Assembly: GCA_025084515.1 (NCBI GenBank)
Contig: JAJAGP010000084.1
Coordinates: 361,936-425,935, forward strand
Direction of reading: 5' to 3'
Origin: Ancistrus triradiatus
Lineage: Eukaryota; Chordata; Actinopteri; Siluriformes; Loricariidae
Length of the DNA stretch: 64,000 bases
In this document: in pieces, positions 21,758-33,827 of the stretch
Layout of the letters: each line of letters starts with the position of its first letter
Position numbering within the stretch: the first letter of the stretch is position 1
Program-made: the position numbers and the translations under genes
The notes under the pieces: model-generated
What the model was told of the DNA's origin: nothing
The model's database searches: none
The model's input: only the letters and a program-made list of their open reading frames with translations

Positions 21758-22158
21758 GTACACATGTACAACTAAAAACTTTCACAGTTCTGGGTCTCAC
21801 TATTCCATCCACATGGAAAAAGCTCTTTCAACCATGAACTCTATAGGGTTAGATGAATTTGAAAACACCATGTAGTAGAGTGATCGACCCCGATTATCCC
21901 ATGCATCACCTACAAGAAATCCAAAATGCATACCTAGTTAATAGGTACCATTCTCAAAAAAGGTATCAAACTCAGATTACCTCTATACAAATATAGGAGT
22001 TTTCTCTCATCTTGGCATTTTTAAGTTTTAAAATAACTTCGTTTTTCTTTTTTTATTAGTTTAGTAGACTATAAAAAGGTATTTGTGTGTCTACATTACT
22101 GTAAATTTACTTTAGCAGTGATTAGATACGAAGAGGCCAGAAGTCATTCATTATCAAC
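21758..22158. other. No gene seen
   Basis: AT-rich; nothing recognised. Confidence 0.45.
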
Positions 22159-22424
22159 TAGGATGACACGATTATATCATGACATTGCGATATTCCACAT
22201 AATTAACTGAAAATATAAAAACAACTGAAATACAGGTTATGATGTACAATCTTGTGATGTGCAAAACACTATAGTAGGACACTGTAGTTTACACCCCATT
22301 TAAAATGTGTTTTTTCTTCCTTTAAAAAGGTCATTATTTTGAGCTGAAAATCGATGTAGCATTGTGCGAAAATAAATATCGCAATATATTGCTGCATCGA
22401 TTTTTTAGCACAGCCCTATTGTCA
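22159..22424. mobile_element. Possible hAT-like MITE
   Basis: Left end TAGGATGACACGATTATA and right end TTTTTTAGCACAGCCCTA are loosely inverted. The flanks TTATCAAC and TTGTCAAT agree at 6 of 8 positions, as an aged 8-bp target duplication would. Confidence 0.45.
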
Positions 22425-22831
22425 ATTAAGGTTGTCAGTCTACTGACAGCAAGTGGCTCAACCAATTGCAATACAAAATGGGTTGAGCTAGTGATGCAAT
22501 AAAGTTGTGTAGAATTAATTTACACAAATGAAGAGTGAAACCACGCAGAGACAGTCAATGGGAGATGAACGCAGAGTATAGCACAATTTGTCTTTTGATG
22601 GTTCCTACAAGAAATTTCTTCCAAGATGAGATCCAAGAATAACACTGAAAATGTGGAATTTACAAAATATATCCCTTTTGAACCGTGTTTTGTATTGGTC
22701 AGGGTGACAGGACAGTTTGAGGTAAATCTCCCGACCAGAAAGCACCACCAGAAAATGAACTTAGGAAGACTAACAAATTGCTGCTGCACCACTCAAGCAC
22801 CTGTTTGCTATTATGTCAAGTGAAAGTGAAC
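22425..22831. other. No gene seen
   Basis: Overlapping open frames on both strands at 22520-22823 lack splice signals and family character. Confidence 0.4.
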
Positions 22832-22988
22832 TGTGGTGGCCAGAAGGTTCAAATCTTACTTCTGCCAAGCTGCCACTGTTGGGTCTCTGATCAATGCCCT
22901 TAATCCAAAACTGCTTGGATTGTAAGGTTGTATCAGTTGTTAGTCGTTCTGGACAAGGGCGTCTGCTAAATGACGAAATGTAAATGAA
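22832..22988 (+). mobile_element. tRNA-SINE A with deleted head
   Basis: The copy lost the A box and most of the anticodon-like arm (GTGGTGGCCAGAAGGTTC joins directly); core and tail are intact. Confidence 0.75.
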
Positions 22989-23604
22989 ACCATTTTACAT
23001 GTGCTTCAAAGGATATGTTTCAAGTGACTGATTGCCTCTTTATGAAATGTTTCAGCAGTTGGCAATTAAACTGCACTTTTATCTCATCTTCTAAATCGTT
23101 CTGAAAGCAGATCCGGTTCTATTTGCTCGCTATAGACTCAGATAGCAAAGATAGAGTAAGCGCAATGAAACGTTATATTCATAGTTCCAATACAAATAGT
23201 ATTCTGGTCACAATTCCTCACTTACAGCCATGACCTTGGAAAAGGAGATACATCTGAGACTTCCTTCATCCGGGATTGCACTGTGCGTGACTGAAATTGG
23301 CCTGGACTCGAGGTCACAAGTCAGGAAGTATAGATGGGAAGGCAAGACAGGTGAGACAGGGTTCCTCAGAGGAAGAGAAGAAAAAAAATAAAATAAAATA
23401 AAATAAAAAAAATCAGCTGTTGGCCCAAAAGGCTTCACGCAAGACAGAGCAGCTGAGTTACTAGATCAGATAAATCAGAGAAGTACAACATATACTTAGG
23501 CAAGTAAAACAGAACTGTCCGATTGGATGTTTTAATATAAGAAAATGCTGTCGTATACCAAAAACATCATCATATATTCCCAAAGTCATTTCAGAGAAAT
23601 AAGC
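22989..23604. other. Unassigned; possible exon signals on the minus strand
   Basis: On the minus strand a strong pyrimidine tract with acceptor (CTTCTCTTCCTCTGAG near 23363) is followed by an open frame to a good donor (ATGGCT|GTAAGT near 23227). Residues include CDLESRPISVTHSAIPDEG. An (AAAAT)n run lies at 23385-23408. See findings. Confidence 0.3.
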
Positions 23605-23815
23605 TGGCGATTCTTCTTCAACGTCAGCCGCTCCCATTAAGGGTCACCACAGAGGATCTGATACGCATATTAAACCTGGCTCAGGGTTTACAGGATGTCC
23701 TTCCTGCCATAACCCTTCCATTTGATCTCGGCTTGACACCAGCACTGAATGCAGTAGCAGGGCACTCACACTGGGACACTTTAGAGAGACCAAATGACCT
23801 GAAATGAATGAATAA
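23605..23815. repeat. LINE 3'-end-like dispersed repeat
   Basis: GGGTCACCACAGAGGATCTG and GGATGTCCTTCCTGCCATAA are typical of a LINE-derived 3' region in fish. Its last part (GCACTCACACTGGGACACTT) recurs at 24516-24535. Confidence 0.6.
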
Positions 23816-24409
23816 ACCGGCAAATTCATTTTTCAGTTCTTTTGAAATGAACGTGACCGCAGATGGCTGACTCGGCTGATAGTGTCTCCTCTAGGACTTT
23901 TTTCAGCAGTGGCGGCAGCCACCAAACCTCTGAAAAAAATATATAAAATAAAAGGGAACATCACTGATCATGCTTGGTTGTAACATTAGCCAAGTTAACT
24001 TGAAGAGAAGTTATCTACTGTGATCTAATGCAGCTTTGAGATCTCATGGCTTTAATTTAATGTAGTACTACGAAAATGCGACAAGATTATGAACTAAACC
24101 GTGTTGAGTCACAAAGCGCCGGTGGGAGCGTGCCCAGTGCCGATGTGCAACAGGCTATACGTTTCATTGCGAAAGTTCTTTTTAACTGTAAAATCTATCT
24201 AACAACTAAAGTTAATCTACTCTCTGTTCTCTCCTCCATTTTGGATGTAATCGCTCTCCACTTGCATTTCACTCTGTTCATCGTTTCAAAGTAAAAGCCG
24301 GCTGCAGAGTTTTGCCATTCCATGATATATCATAGGGGTCTAAAACTGTACTTGGCAGAAACACTGGATTAAATATGAAATTAGTTTCCTGAATTAATTG
24401 TGAATAGAG
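23816..24409. other. No gene supported
   Basis: A 72-codon frame at 24076-24294 has hydrophobic character at its end, but no family match or splice context that I can see. Confidence 0.4.
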
Positions 24410-24620
24410 GTGCTCCCCGATTTATGATGGGGATGTGTTCCGACAAACCCATAGTAAGTTGAATTGGAAGTTTTCAGGAATGGAAGTCTGGCACCAGCGC
24501 TGAATACAGTAGCCGGGCACTCACACTGGGACACTTTAGAGACCAACTGACCTGAACACATCTTTGGAATGCGTTTGGAATTTGGAAACCCGAGTACCTA
24601 GACAAAAGTCACACAGAGAC
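24410..24620. repeat. Two joined dispersed-repeat fragments
   Basis: 24410-24478 (GGTGCTCCCCGATTTATGAT) matches 30275-30350 and resembles a pogo/Tigger-type terminal sequence. 24484-24552 matches the end of the repeat at 23605. Confidence 0.55.
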
Positions 24621-24885
24621 GAGGAGAACATGCAAACACAGGAGGAGTCCAGACAAGAAAGCAAAATTGGGAATCTCTGGATCTGCATTTCCTTTTTTAA
24701 CCCCACACAGTGAAACCATGCATAGATCACAATATTTTTACTGCTTAACTGTTCCTATTTAAAACTCTAATATTCCTGTAGCTCTTCCATTGCAACGTAA
24801 ACAAACCACACGAAAAGTGATAATCCACTTAGTCATCAAGCTCCACTTTGACTCTCTTCTTCACTTTGACTCTATGTGAGAAGCC

Positions 24886-25077
24886 TGTGGTAGCCTGGCG
24901 GGTAAGGTACTGGACCATGGACCAAAAGGTCCAGGGTTCAAATCCCACCTCTGCCAAGCTGCCACTGTTGGGTCCTTGAGCAAGACCCTTAACCCACAAT
25001 TGCTTGGATTGTAAGACTGTATCAATTGTAAGTCGCTCTGGATAAGGGTGTCTGCTAAATGCTGTAAATGTAAATGT
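24886..25077 (+). mobile_element. tRNA-SINE A with target-site duplication
   Basis: Complete copy from the A box to the ATGTAAATG end. The flanks TATGTGAGAAG and TATGTGAAGAAG are direct repeats with one base difference, so this insertion is fairly young. Confidence 0.88.
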
Positions 25078-25519
25078 ATGTGAAGAAGGTGTTCTTCTAA
25101 AGATCTTGTCAACTGTTTCAGATGTTTGTTCCAAATTCCTCAGGTGTGCACAAGTGCACACGAGTGACGTTTCCACTGCTCCCAACATGTGCACAATGCC
25201 CTTCTCATTCCAAACCTGATGTTCAAATATGTTTGAAATATTGACGCATACAGAGAATGGCACTCTTGGCAATTCCTGAGTGACTGATTCAAATATTCAA
25301 GTCATCATATAGGCATTTATGTGGTATCAAGGAGATCTAGGACATAACGTCTGGCAATACTCAATCAGAAAACACTGATGTGGCATGAAGATTATGCTAT
25401 TTCAGGCAAATCATCCTCAACACTTGATTTTCAAATGAAACATTTGTCCATTAATAAATGAGAAACTTAAACCCGAGATTACCTGCAGTGAATATAAATA
25501 CTGCTTAGCCAAAAACAAC

Positions 25520-26566
25520 CCAACGGCCACTTTATAAAAGGTACACCCGTTCAACTGCTTATTACTGCATACATCTAATCAGCCAATCAATACATTGAGG
25601 CATGTAGAGCAGGTCAAGATGACCTGCTGAAGTTCAAACCAAGCATTGCAAACAGGGAAATAGGTGATTTAGGCAACTTTGAATGTGGTATGGTTGTTGC
25701 TGCCAGATGGGCTGGTCTAAGCATCTCAGAAACGTTTGTTCTACGAGGATTTTCACACGCACAGCCATCTCTAGAGTTTACAGAGAAGGGTCCAAAAAAA
25801 GAAAACATCAAGTGAGCGGCAGTTCTCTGGGTGAAAGTGTCTTGATGCCAGAGTAGAATAGCTTAGTTCTAGACTGGTTCAAGTTGAAAGAAAGGCAACT
25901 GCATCTCAAAAACAACAACTAAGGTATGCAGAAGAACATCTCTGAATGCACAACATGTCAAACCTTGAAGCAGATGGGCTACTGCAGCAGATCATCTCAT
26001 TGGGTAGCACTGCTGTCGGCTAGGAACAGGGAAATGAGGCTACGATTCACACAAGCTCACCAAAAGTGGACAACAGAACATTGGGGGGGAAAAAAAAAAA
26101 AAAAAACACTGACTAGTATGTTTCGAATTCTGTTGCGACATTCAGATGGTAGGGTCAGAATTTGGAACCAAAAAAAACACAACAGCATAGATGCAGCCCG
26201 CCTTCAATTAACGGTTCAGGCTGTTGATGGTGGTGTACCAAATGCACATCTTCTGATGACTACTTCCAACAGTATAACGCGTCATGTCACAAAAACTTCT
26301 CAAACTGGTTTCTTGAACACGAATGAGTGTTCAATCCAATAAAGCACCTTTGGGATGTAATGGAAAGGAAGATTCGCATCATGGATGTGCAGCCAACAAA
26401 TGCAGCAACTGTGTGATGCTATCATGTCAGGATGGACCAATATATCTGAGGAATGTTTCCAGTACCTTGCTGAATCTATACCATGAAGAATTAAAACAGT
26501 TCTGAAGGCAAACAGGAGTCCAATGCAATACTGGCCAGGTGTACCTAATAAACTGGCCTAGTGTAT
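25520..26566 (+). mobile_element. Tc1-like transposon, family C, full-length relic
   Basis: Terminal words CGGCCACTTTATAAAAGGTA and AGGTGTACCTAATAAACTGG are inverted. The transposase is decayed: the N-terminal helix-turn-helix region lies at 25650-25790, the QLRYAEEHL-type block at 25915, and the QTHQKWTTEHW-like block at 26050. A G/A homopolymer expansion (26083-26105) interrupts the site of the first Asp. Later the KHLWDVMERKIR-type block carrying the Glu region is legible at 26345. Confidence 0.85.
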
Positions 26567-27349
26567 ATATCAAGTGAAAAAGCGAGTCAACATACTGTAT
26601 TACTCTCTTTAACACATCAAATGAGCCAGAGACCTCAGACACTGTTCCTATACCCAAATCCAAAAACCACTTCAAACAGGTAACTACCACCAACAGCCAT
26701 GTGCCCTTGTGACAAAGTCAGGTCATAAATCTTGTCAGAAACGTCTGGACCTCTGGTCTCATTACCTCAGCAAGCCAGATGGAGCCTGACCTGCATATGC
26801 AAAACTAATATTTTACTGCCTGGATGTAGTAAAGTGTGCAAATACATGCATGAACTTCAGCAAAAGTAAGAAGTGTTTCAGAACAAGCACGTCGGAGCTT
26901 GTCATGACATAACTCTTGAGTTTGAGAGGAAAAAAAACACAATTAGCCATTCTCTGGGATATGCTCCCTAAAGACTTGGTCTGATTGTCAAGACCTGACA
27001 GAAGCTTCTACGGAGCAGACAAATGCAAGGGAGTGTCCTGGTGACTCAACTTCTATAAATGCTCTGTGTGCACTTAAGTATGGGCCAATGAGAAGAGACA
27101 GACTGCCAGTAATGACAGATCTCAATGCTGCAGTTAGACAAATATGAAATTAAACACTGTCAAAGTGTATTGCACTTAGTGCTGGACGATACGACCTTAC
27201 ATCAACATCATGATTATTAGATCATTTTACCTTGATTACGATTAATGACACACCTTATTTTGTTGTTGCTTTTGCCCTCAGTTCACCGACAAGGTTTGCA
27301 CTGTAAATATGTTTAACCATTAAAACTGGGATAATTTATTAGGAAAATT
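26567..27349. other. No gene seen; hAT-like end word at 27178
   Basis: AGTGCTGGACGATACGACC at 27178 resembles a hAT-family terminus without a visible partner. Otherwise nothing. Confidence 0.4.
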
Positions 27350-27541
27350 TCTAATTTCATGTAGCAGACGCCCTTATCCAGAGCGACTTACAATTGGTAC
27401 AGTCTTACAATCCAAGCAATTGTGGGTTAAGGGTCTTGCTCAAGGACCCAACAGTGGCAGCTTGGCAGAGGTGGGATTTGAACCTGCTGGGATATTCTGG
27501 TCCATAGTCCAGTGACTTACCTGCTAGGCTACCACAGTCCC
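27350..27541 (-). mobile_element. tRNA-SINE A
   Basis: Minus-strand copy; the B-box neighbourhood has a small replacement (AACCTGCTGGGATATTCTGG). Confidence 0.8.
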
Positions 27542-27790
27542 TAGCGGGTATCTGGCTATTCACGACAGGACCAAGGTCACATCAATACTAGTCAGATACA
27601 TTCAAACCGGGCCAATTTAGAGCAACCAATTAACCCAGTGCATGTCTTTGGAATATAAAAAGAAGACCGAGTACCCAGAGTAAACCCACACAGACAAGGG
27701 GAGGACATGCAAACTCCATACAGAGAGCTTAAAGGCCGTGATCGAGCCTGGGATCTCTGGTTAGCTGTGAGTCCGTGCTAACCGTAAGCA
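27542..27790 (-). mobile_element. tRNA-SINE B, diverged
   Basis: Minus-strand copy directly abutting SINE A: GAGTACCCAGAGTAAACCCA and GGGGAGGACATGCAAACTCC on the plus strand. Confidence 0.7.
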
Positions 27791-28169
27791 GCGTTTCTGC
27801 TACATGCACAAACTCACCTCAGTGAACCAGCCTTGATTTGGGTGGAGTAAAAATAGTCCTGACTGAATGTGATCATATTGGAAAGACCTGTGAGAGGGGG
27901 CAATGCAAAATTGGAGCGCTGACTCACCAAACCCCACCTACACTGCAGGAAGCACAGCACCATGAAGTAATTCTCCAGTGTATTTCGACCTAATCTCCAT
28001 TCAGTGCATAGTGATTACCACAAGCATTAACTGACATTTCCTGGCACTTATAAAACAAACCCATAATGGAAGCCAGGAATGAGTGGTATACCACTATTAA
28101 AGTAAATACCTGTGTGAAGCTGCCCAATGATATGGATTTTACCATAATGTGAATATATCATTACAGATA
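27791..28169. other. No gene seen
   Basis: Nothing recognised. Confidence 0.45.
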
Positions 28170-28899
28170 CAGTGGGGCTTGAAAGTTTGTGAACCATTTA
28201 GAATTTCCATTTATTTATTGAGAAAAATGATCCAATATTACATATCAGTGAGTGGCAAAAGTATGTGAACCTTTGCTTTCAGTATCTGGTGTGACCCCCC
28301 TGTGCAGCAATAACTGCAACTAAACATTTCCTGTAACTGTTGATCAGTCCTGCACACCGGCTTGGAGGAATTTTAGCCCATTCCTCCGTACAGAACAGCT
28401 TCAGCTCTGGGATGTTGGTGGGTTTCCTCACATTAGCTGCTCGCTTCAGGTCCTTCCACAACATTTCCACTGGATTAAGGTCAGGACTTTGACTTGGTCA
28501 TTCCAAAACATTAACTTTATTCTTCATTAACCATTCTTTAATCATTATAAAATTAGCCAATGAGAGAGGCCTTCATTGCTTAGAAGTTACCCTGGGGTCC
28601 TTTGTGACCTCGCCAACTATGACACTCCTTGCTCTTGGAGTGATCTTTGTTGGTCAACCACTCTTGGGGAGGGTAACAATGGTCTTGGATTTCCTCCATT
28701 TGTACACAATCTGTCTGACTGTGAATTGGAGTCCAAACTCTTTAGAGATGGTTTTGTAACCTTTTCCAACCTAATCTTTCCTGCCTTCTCTTTACCTACT
28801 TTTAGGACTTGTGTAAAAAAATATGATGATTTTTTTATGATGATATTTATGCAGAAATATAGAAAACTGTACAGGGTTCACAAACTTTCAAGCACCACT
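28170..28899 (-). mobile_element. Tc1-like transposon, family A, internally deleted
   Basis: Left end CAGTGGGGCTTGAAAGTTTG after TA; inverted right end CACAAACTTTCAAGCACCAC. The minus strand holds the transposase N-terminal part (28550-28790) and the C-terminal part (28280-28510, including the Glu block). The catalytic middle with both Asp residues is deleted. Confidence 0.88.
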
Positions 28900-30098
28900 T
28901 TGTCCCGTTTAACCTCCATCCGATCAACATTCATTTGCTTTAACTGGGAAGGTTTTTAAAATTATATTAAACTATAATAGGATTGGAAAAACTTAACTAT
29001 GGACGTTGTTGCCCAAGCTAGCTGGTTGCATCAACAGCCAATAAATGCTGCAAATCCACATGCAGAGGTGGGAGTTAAAGAGCGGAAGTCCGACATTCAC
29101 TCAACCTCTGTACCTTACCAGCTCACATTTGGAACAGAGACTGTTCTAACACGGCTGATGCGTTCGGAGACTTTTTTGTGCAAACTGCTCCTGGCATTCA
29201 TGAGTGTATGTGCCTGTCCTATTGTCAGTAGTACTTATTTATGTGTCTCCCACGTTACCTGAATATTCACTCTCACCTTTTAGTGCAGTAGATAAATCCA
29301 ACCGTGATGTTTTCACAATAACACAACCTCAAGTGTTCTATTGCTGTTTTACAACATTTTTACATTCCATACTGAATATGCTTTAATACTGTTGTTTTAC
29401 AGAACGTAAAGCGGATGTTAAAGGGCGCACACCTATACAGGCAAATCTGGGCTTTGCAACAACCACAAGCAGTCCAGCTATACAAGACCATGTTCCTACC
29501 TACTGTAATGCAGACAGGGTGATAATGCCAGTAGTTTGCGTTGTTTGCAGCAAATCTGACAGTTCTAATCGCCTCAGGAGGTTCTTGCAAGCACATTCAA
29601 CAAGTGTAAATTCATCCACCTCTCTAAAACACATGCTGTATTGACTACCAAAACTCTGCCCAGTACTTTACAACACAGCATACGTGATCCATGACGTCAA
29701 CACAAGAATTGCCAGAGCCACACCCAGCGGTCTGCTGTTGACACTTGCTGCACAACTGCTTCAGGCTTTAGTGGCTGTGGTGTATGGTGGGTGTGTCCCT
29801 GTATATCAGTGTGACTATGACTCCACAGACCTAAGTGCTGGCTATGAGACAGACAAAAAATAATGAGATTATACAGCTGAGGTACAGGAGACAATGTTTG
29901 CATTAGATAAGCATTCAGATGAACAGCAATGTTGCCATAAAGCACAAAACTTTTGTAAAGATACTAGCTTCAATTACACACTGACCGAGTACTTTATCAG
30001 AAACACTATACTAATGCTGGGTAGGGCGTCCCTGTTGAAGTCCATCCACCTCAAGGGTTTACATGATGTCCATTTTGACACATTTGTACAGAGTAGTA
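28900..30098. other. No gene supported
   Basis: Several 60-90-codon frames on both strands. The minus-strand frame at 29360-29596 has a fairly even composition, but no splice sites or family I can name. Confidence 0.35.
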
Positions 30099-30232
30099 CA
30101 GTGGTACCTCAGTTCTTGTGGTTAATCCGTTCCAGAAGGCTTGTCGAGTACTGAAATTGACGAGTACCAACTTAATTTTTCCCATAAGAAATAATGTAAA
30201 TGGAATTAATAGGTTCCAGACCTCCAGAAAAT
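30099..30232. mobile_element. pogo/Tigger-like end
   Basis: CAGTGGTACCTCAGTTCTTG directly after TA, followed by AATCCGTTCCAGAAGGCTTG and CCCATAAGAAATAATGTAAA, typical of a vertebrate pogo-like non-autonomous element. No right end found. Confidence 0.6.
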
Positions 30233-30274
30233 CCACACTGTATAAGGCACATGCATTAATGGAGTTGTACTGTC

Positions 30275-30350
30275 CAGGTGCTCCCTGATTTACGAAGGGG
30301 ACATGTTTCAACAAAACCATCATAAGCTAAATGTATCATAAACTGAGTTT
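30275..30350. repeat. Second pogo-like fragment
   Basis: GGTGCTCCCTGATTTACGAA, AACCATCATAAGCTAAATG; matches 24410-24478. Confidence 0.5.
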
Positions 30351-30656
30351 AATACAGTCTATGCTGTATCTTAGCAGAACCGACCTTATAAGCGGCTGAG
30401 CTTAAAACACTTACATTAACCTACAGTTGGCCAAAATAATTAACACAAAGCTTATTTCATAATAAAGTGTTGGAAAATGACATGCAATTTAGTGAGTAAT
30501 GGATTGAAAGTGAAAAGTAAACGCAAAACACTCACTCTATTGGTGAACTCAGGGCGCTAGCATAGCAGCTAATGCTAACTGCAGCCTGATCCTTTCAGTA
30601 GGCTGTAATCAATAACCATTGTAGGACCCATGGAGACTTTTTCTGTACTAAGAATA

Positions 30657-30992
30657 CAGTGGTGCTTCAAAATTTGTAAACCCTTTAGAATTTTCTATAT
30701 TTCTGCATAAATATGACCTAAAACATCATCAGATTTTCACACAAGTCCTAAAAGTAGATAAAGAGAACCCAGTTAAACAAATGAGACAAAATATTACACT
30801 TGGTCATTTATTTATTGAGGAAAATGATCCAATATTACATATTAGTCAGAGGCAAAAGTATGTGAACCTCTAGGATTAGTTAATGTGAGGAAACCCACCA
30901 ATATCCCAGAGCTGAAGCTGTTCTGTACGGAGGAATGGGCTAAAATTCCTCCAAGCCGGTGTGCAGGACTGATCAACAGCTACAGGAAACAG
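30657..30992 (+). mobile_element. Tc1-like MITE, family A (large internal deletion)
   Basis: Starts CAGTGGTGCTTCAAAATTTG after TA and keeps the full left arm to 30870. It then jumps from GGATTAG to TTAATGTGAGGAAACCCACC, which belongs just upstream of the 3' end of the transposase gene. The inverted right end is missing. Confidence 0.85.
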
Positions 30993-31767
30993 CTTTAGCA
31001 CTATGCTAAAGCTATTGTGAATCTGAATCACCATGTACTGAATAGTAAATTGTACCACAGGACACCTTCAAACGTCTTCTGGAGTCCGTGCTTCGACAAA
31101 TCAGATCCTTGGCAGTTCGAATGAGATGTACACAGCTGATCTGTGTACTGCAAAAGCAGTCAGAAGTAAATAACTCTTGCTCTGAAAACCTACATGATGC
31201 CACATACAGAACGGTCAATTTTGTCAGTGTCATAGTGAGCCCAAAAATAACCACTTTCAGCAAGCTATCGCATTGCAAAAGAACAGCAGAGACACACAAA
31301 ACCAGCCAGGCCTACTCTGGCTATCAGCCATAAGCATAAGACTAACAGATGAGCAAGTAAAAATATTAGCACTTTATCAGTGTGCACCACAAACACACAG
31401 AGACATACACCAGCCTAACACAACACTACAACCCCATGGCCTAAAATTAGCAACAGCTTGTCACCCCGCAGCACGTACACAACATTATGCCATTGCCTTG
31501 ACAAACCTTCTGCTGCTAATCAACATGTTTGCACTACCAGTTTAAAAGACTCACATGTCAACCTCGACAGCACACTGGTCATGGAACAACTGGTAAAAAC
31601 ATAATTGCTGCACTGAAGACTGCTAGAGCTATGCATATTTGATAAAGATGTATTGTTAGCCATGTAAGGGAAAGTGAGATATGGGCCTGTATTATCAGGT
31701 ATACTAAGAACAAGTACATGGACAGCTAGGTAGAAATAATCCACCAACGTACATATCATGCTGTACG
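30993..31767. other. No gene seen
   Basis: Nothing recognised beyond short frames. Confidence 0.45.
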
Positions 31768-32230
31768 CGCATACACTCGCCAATCACTTTATTAGGTACA
31801 CCGCCTTGTTTCTATAAAGATGCACTTTGTAGTTCTGAAAATTGCAAACTGTAGTCCATCTGTTTCTCTACATACTTTGTTCGTCCCCTTTATTCTGTTC
31901 TTTAATGATCAGGACCATCACAGATCAAGTACTATTTGGGTGGTGGAACTGACATGGTGGTGGTGTGTTAATGTGTGCTGTTCTGGTACAAGTGAATCAG
32001 ACACAACAGTGCTGCTAGAGTTTAAACACCTCAGTGTCACTGCTGGACTGAAGAGAGTCCAGCATCCTGTCAACACTGATGATGGATTATATGAGCTACT
32101 GTCTCTGAGTTTACATCTACAAGATGGAAGACTATGGTACATGTATCTAATAAAGTGCACAGTGAGTGAACTCCGGCAGCACTGCTGTGCCTCATCCACT
32201 TATACCAGCACAACACTAATAATAATACTG
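31768..32230. mobile_element. Non-autonomous DNA element R with long inverted inner arms
   Basis: Terminal words ACTCGCCAATCACTTTATTA and ATCTAATAAAGTGCACAGTG are loosely inverted. Inside, 31965-32022 (ATGTGTGCTGTTCTGGTACA region) is complementary to 32165-32222 (TTATACCAGCACAACACTAA region). A partial relative is at 49560-49700. Confidence 0.6.
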
Positions 32231-32264
32231 CGAGAATTGCAGAAAATCAACGATCATACATGCA

Positions 32265-32510
32265 CTTGAGTAATCAGATAATGGGAAACCTCCAGGTTTT
32301 CATGATTCATTGCAATTCATCTACATTGCAACCAGGCAATACTCTCTCAGAAAGATGTGACGTAAACTTCAAATTGTAATAATAAACAATCAAAATCTTC
32401 AAAAGCCATTTAGCGGATGCTGTGATAAGGGGTGCCAGATCCCGAGAGAGCATGCCGCACCAGGTCTATGTAAATAAGCCCAAAAGAAACATCTCCAAGA
32501 AAAAGCGTAC
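32265..32510. repeat. Interspersed repeat H, copy 1 (partial)
   Basis: AATCAGATAATGGGAAACCT and CTATGTAAATAAGCCCAAA recur in 47690-48235. Confidence 0.7.
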
Positions 32511-33295
32511 CTGGCAACCGTGTCAATTTAATAAGATTTCTGGGAAACTTGCTGAAACAGCCAAATGCAAAAGGCTGAATCCAAAGCAGCATACAATTAA
32601 CATGAGCAGTTGGAAGTCATGGGCCAAACAGCTGAAGGTGAGTGATGCTAGGATTTGAACTTTTAACCATCTAATTAGCAGATCAGAGCCTTAACCACTG
32701 AGCCAGGAGGAACTGCATCACAACAAGTCTCAGACAAACTACTGGTGCACCGATAGCAATACCGTATCAGGGCCGATACTGACGCATGCACACAGTATCC
32801 GTAATCAACAGCACTGACACCAGGAAGAGGCTACTGACGAACGTCGTCCCCTTCCTCGTGGAATTAGAAGGTTCTATCTGATATTTTTTTCAAAATGTAG
32901 TTATTCATTTATACTTAATCTGTAACAAATCCTTAAAATTATGTGAGGTGTTTTAAATTTTATGCATTTTGGACTATCTGCGGTTCTACCTGCAGAGAAG
33001 AAAGCCAATCGGCGCGTTGAATACACAAGAGGACCAATCAGATTCCTTCTTTGCCATGTCAGTCAATGCTCAATGAGGGGGGGGGGTAATAGAGCGGAGA
33101 AGAAAAGCTTGGTGGAGTCCATTGTTTTTAGATGATTAGTTAATGTTCTTTAAAAAAAAGCAGGTAGTAGAAAATGTGTACTTCTACCGGTTTAAATAAT
33201 AATTAGACGCGAGGCAGGAATAACCCTAGAAGAGCGCAAATCCATCATAAGGCTCTCACCCACACCCTCACCCACATTTTGATATAGCACATTTA
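32511..33295. other. Mixed fragments, no gene
   Basis: A minus-strand tRNA-like head lies at about 32648-32712 (GCTAGGATTTGAAC, CTTAACCACTGAGCCAGG). A hAT-like start GGTGCACCGATAGCAATACC lies at 32743, and a G-run at 33076. Confidence 0.4.
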
Positions 33296-33400
33296 AGGTT
33301 CTGGACTATGGACCATAAGAACCAGGGTTCCATTCCCACCTCGGCCAAGCTGCCACTGTTGGGTCCTTCAGCAAGGCCCTTAACCCACAATTGCATGGAT
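33296..33400 (+). mobile_element. tRNA-SINE A, truncated both sides
   Basis: Begins within the anticodon-like arm and stops after TTGCATGGATTGTAAG. Confidence 0.75.
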
Positions 33401-33827
33401 TGTAAGATTAGAGGTAGCGTTGTGAACATGGATGGTGTTCCAAATGGTATGTTGCCACTACCCATTCCCACCACGTCCATCCAATCAGTGATTAAGCAAC
33501 ATTATTGTTTATTTGGTGGTTAATTACAAGGTAAAGTTCCTGAAAAAACGTGCTGAAAGACATCAGACAATGTTCAATCTATTATAAATGCACTTAAGAG
33601 CTTTCGCACCAAAGAGTGCTTAGGACTAATTTTGGAGAAACTACCCCCAGCTGGACTCCCCAGAGAACTACATTCATTCCAGGGCCTTTTTCTGGACACA
33701 GCTAGTAGGAACGCTGATATGAAGTTAGCCATTGAACTGTTGGGGAAACAAAATCTCGTTGTACCTCTTCCATCACAGAAGGCTCAGTAAAGCCTGGACT
33801 TCACTGTCAGGTCTGTTGTTTATACAG
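33401..33827. other. No gene seen
   Basis: Plus-strand wording at 33560-33790 (CTTTCGCACCAAAGAGTGCT) reads like a worn repeat, family unknown. Confidence 0.35.

Noticed and set aside
23229..23349. Plus-strand exon beginning MTLEKEIHLRL between ACAG and GTGAGA
   Set aside because: Splice-like borders exist, but the opposite strand has a stronger acceptor over the same bases; no family match.
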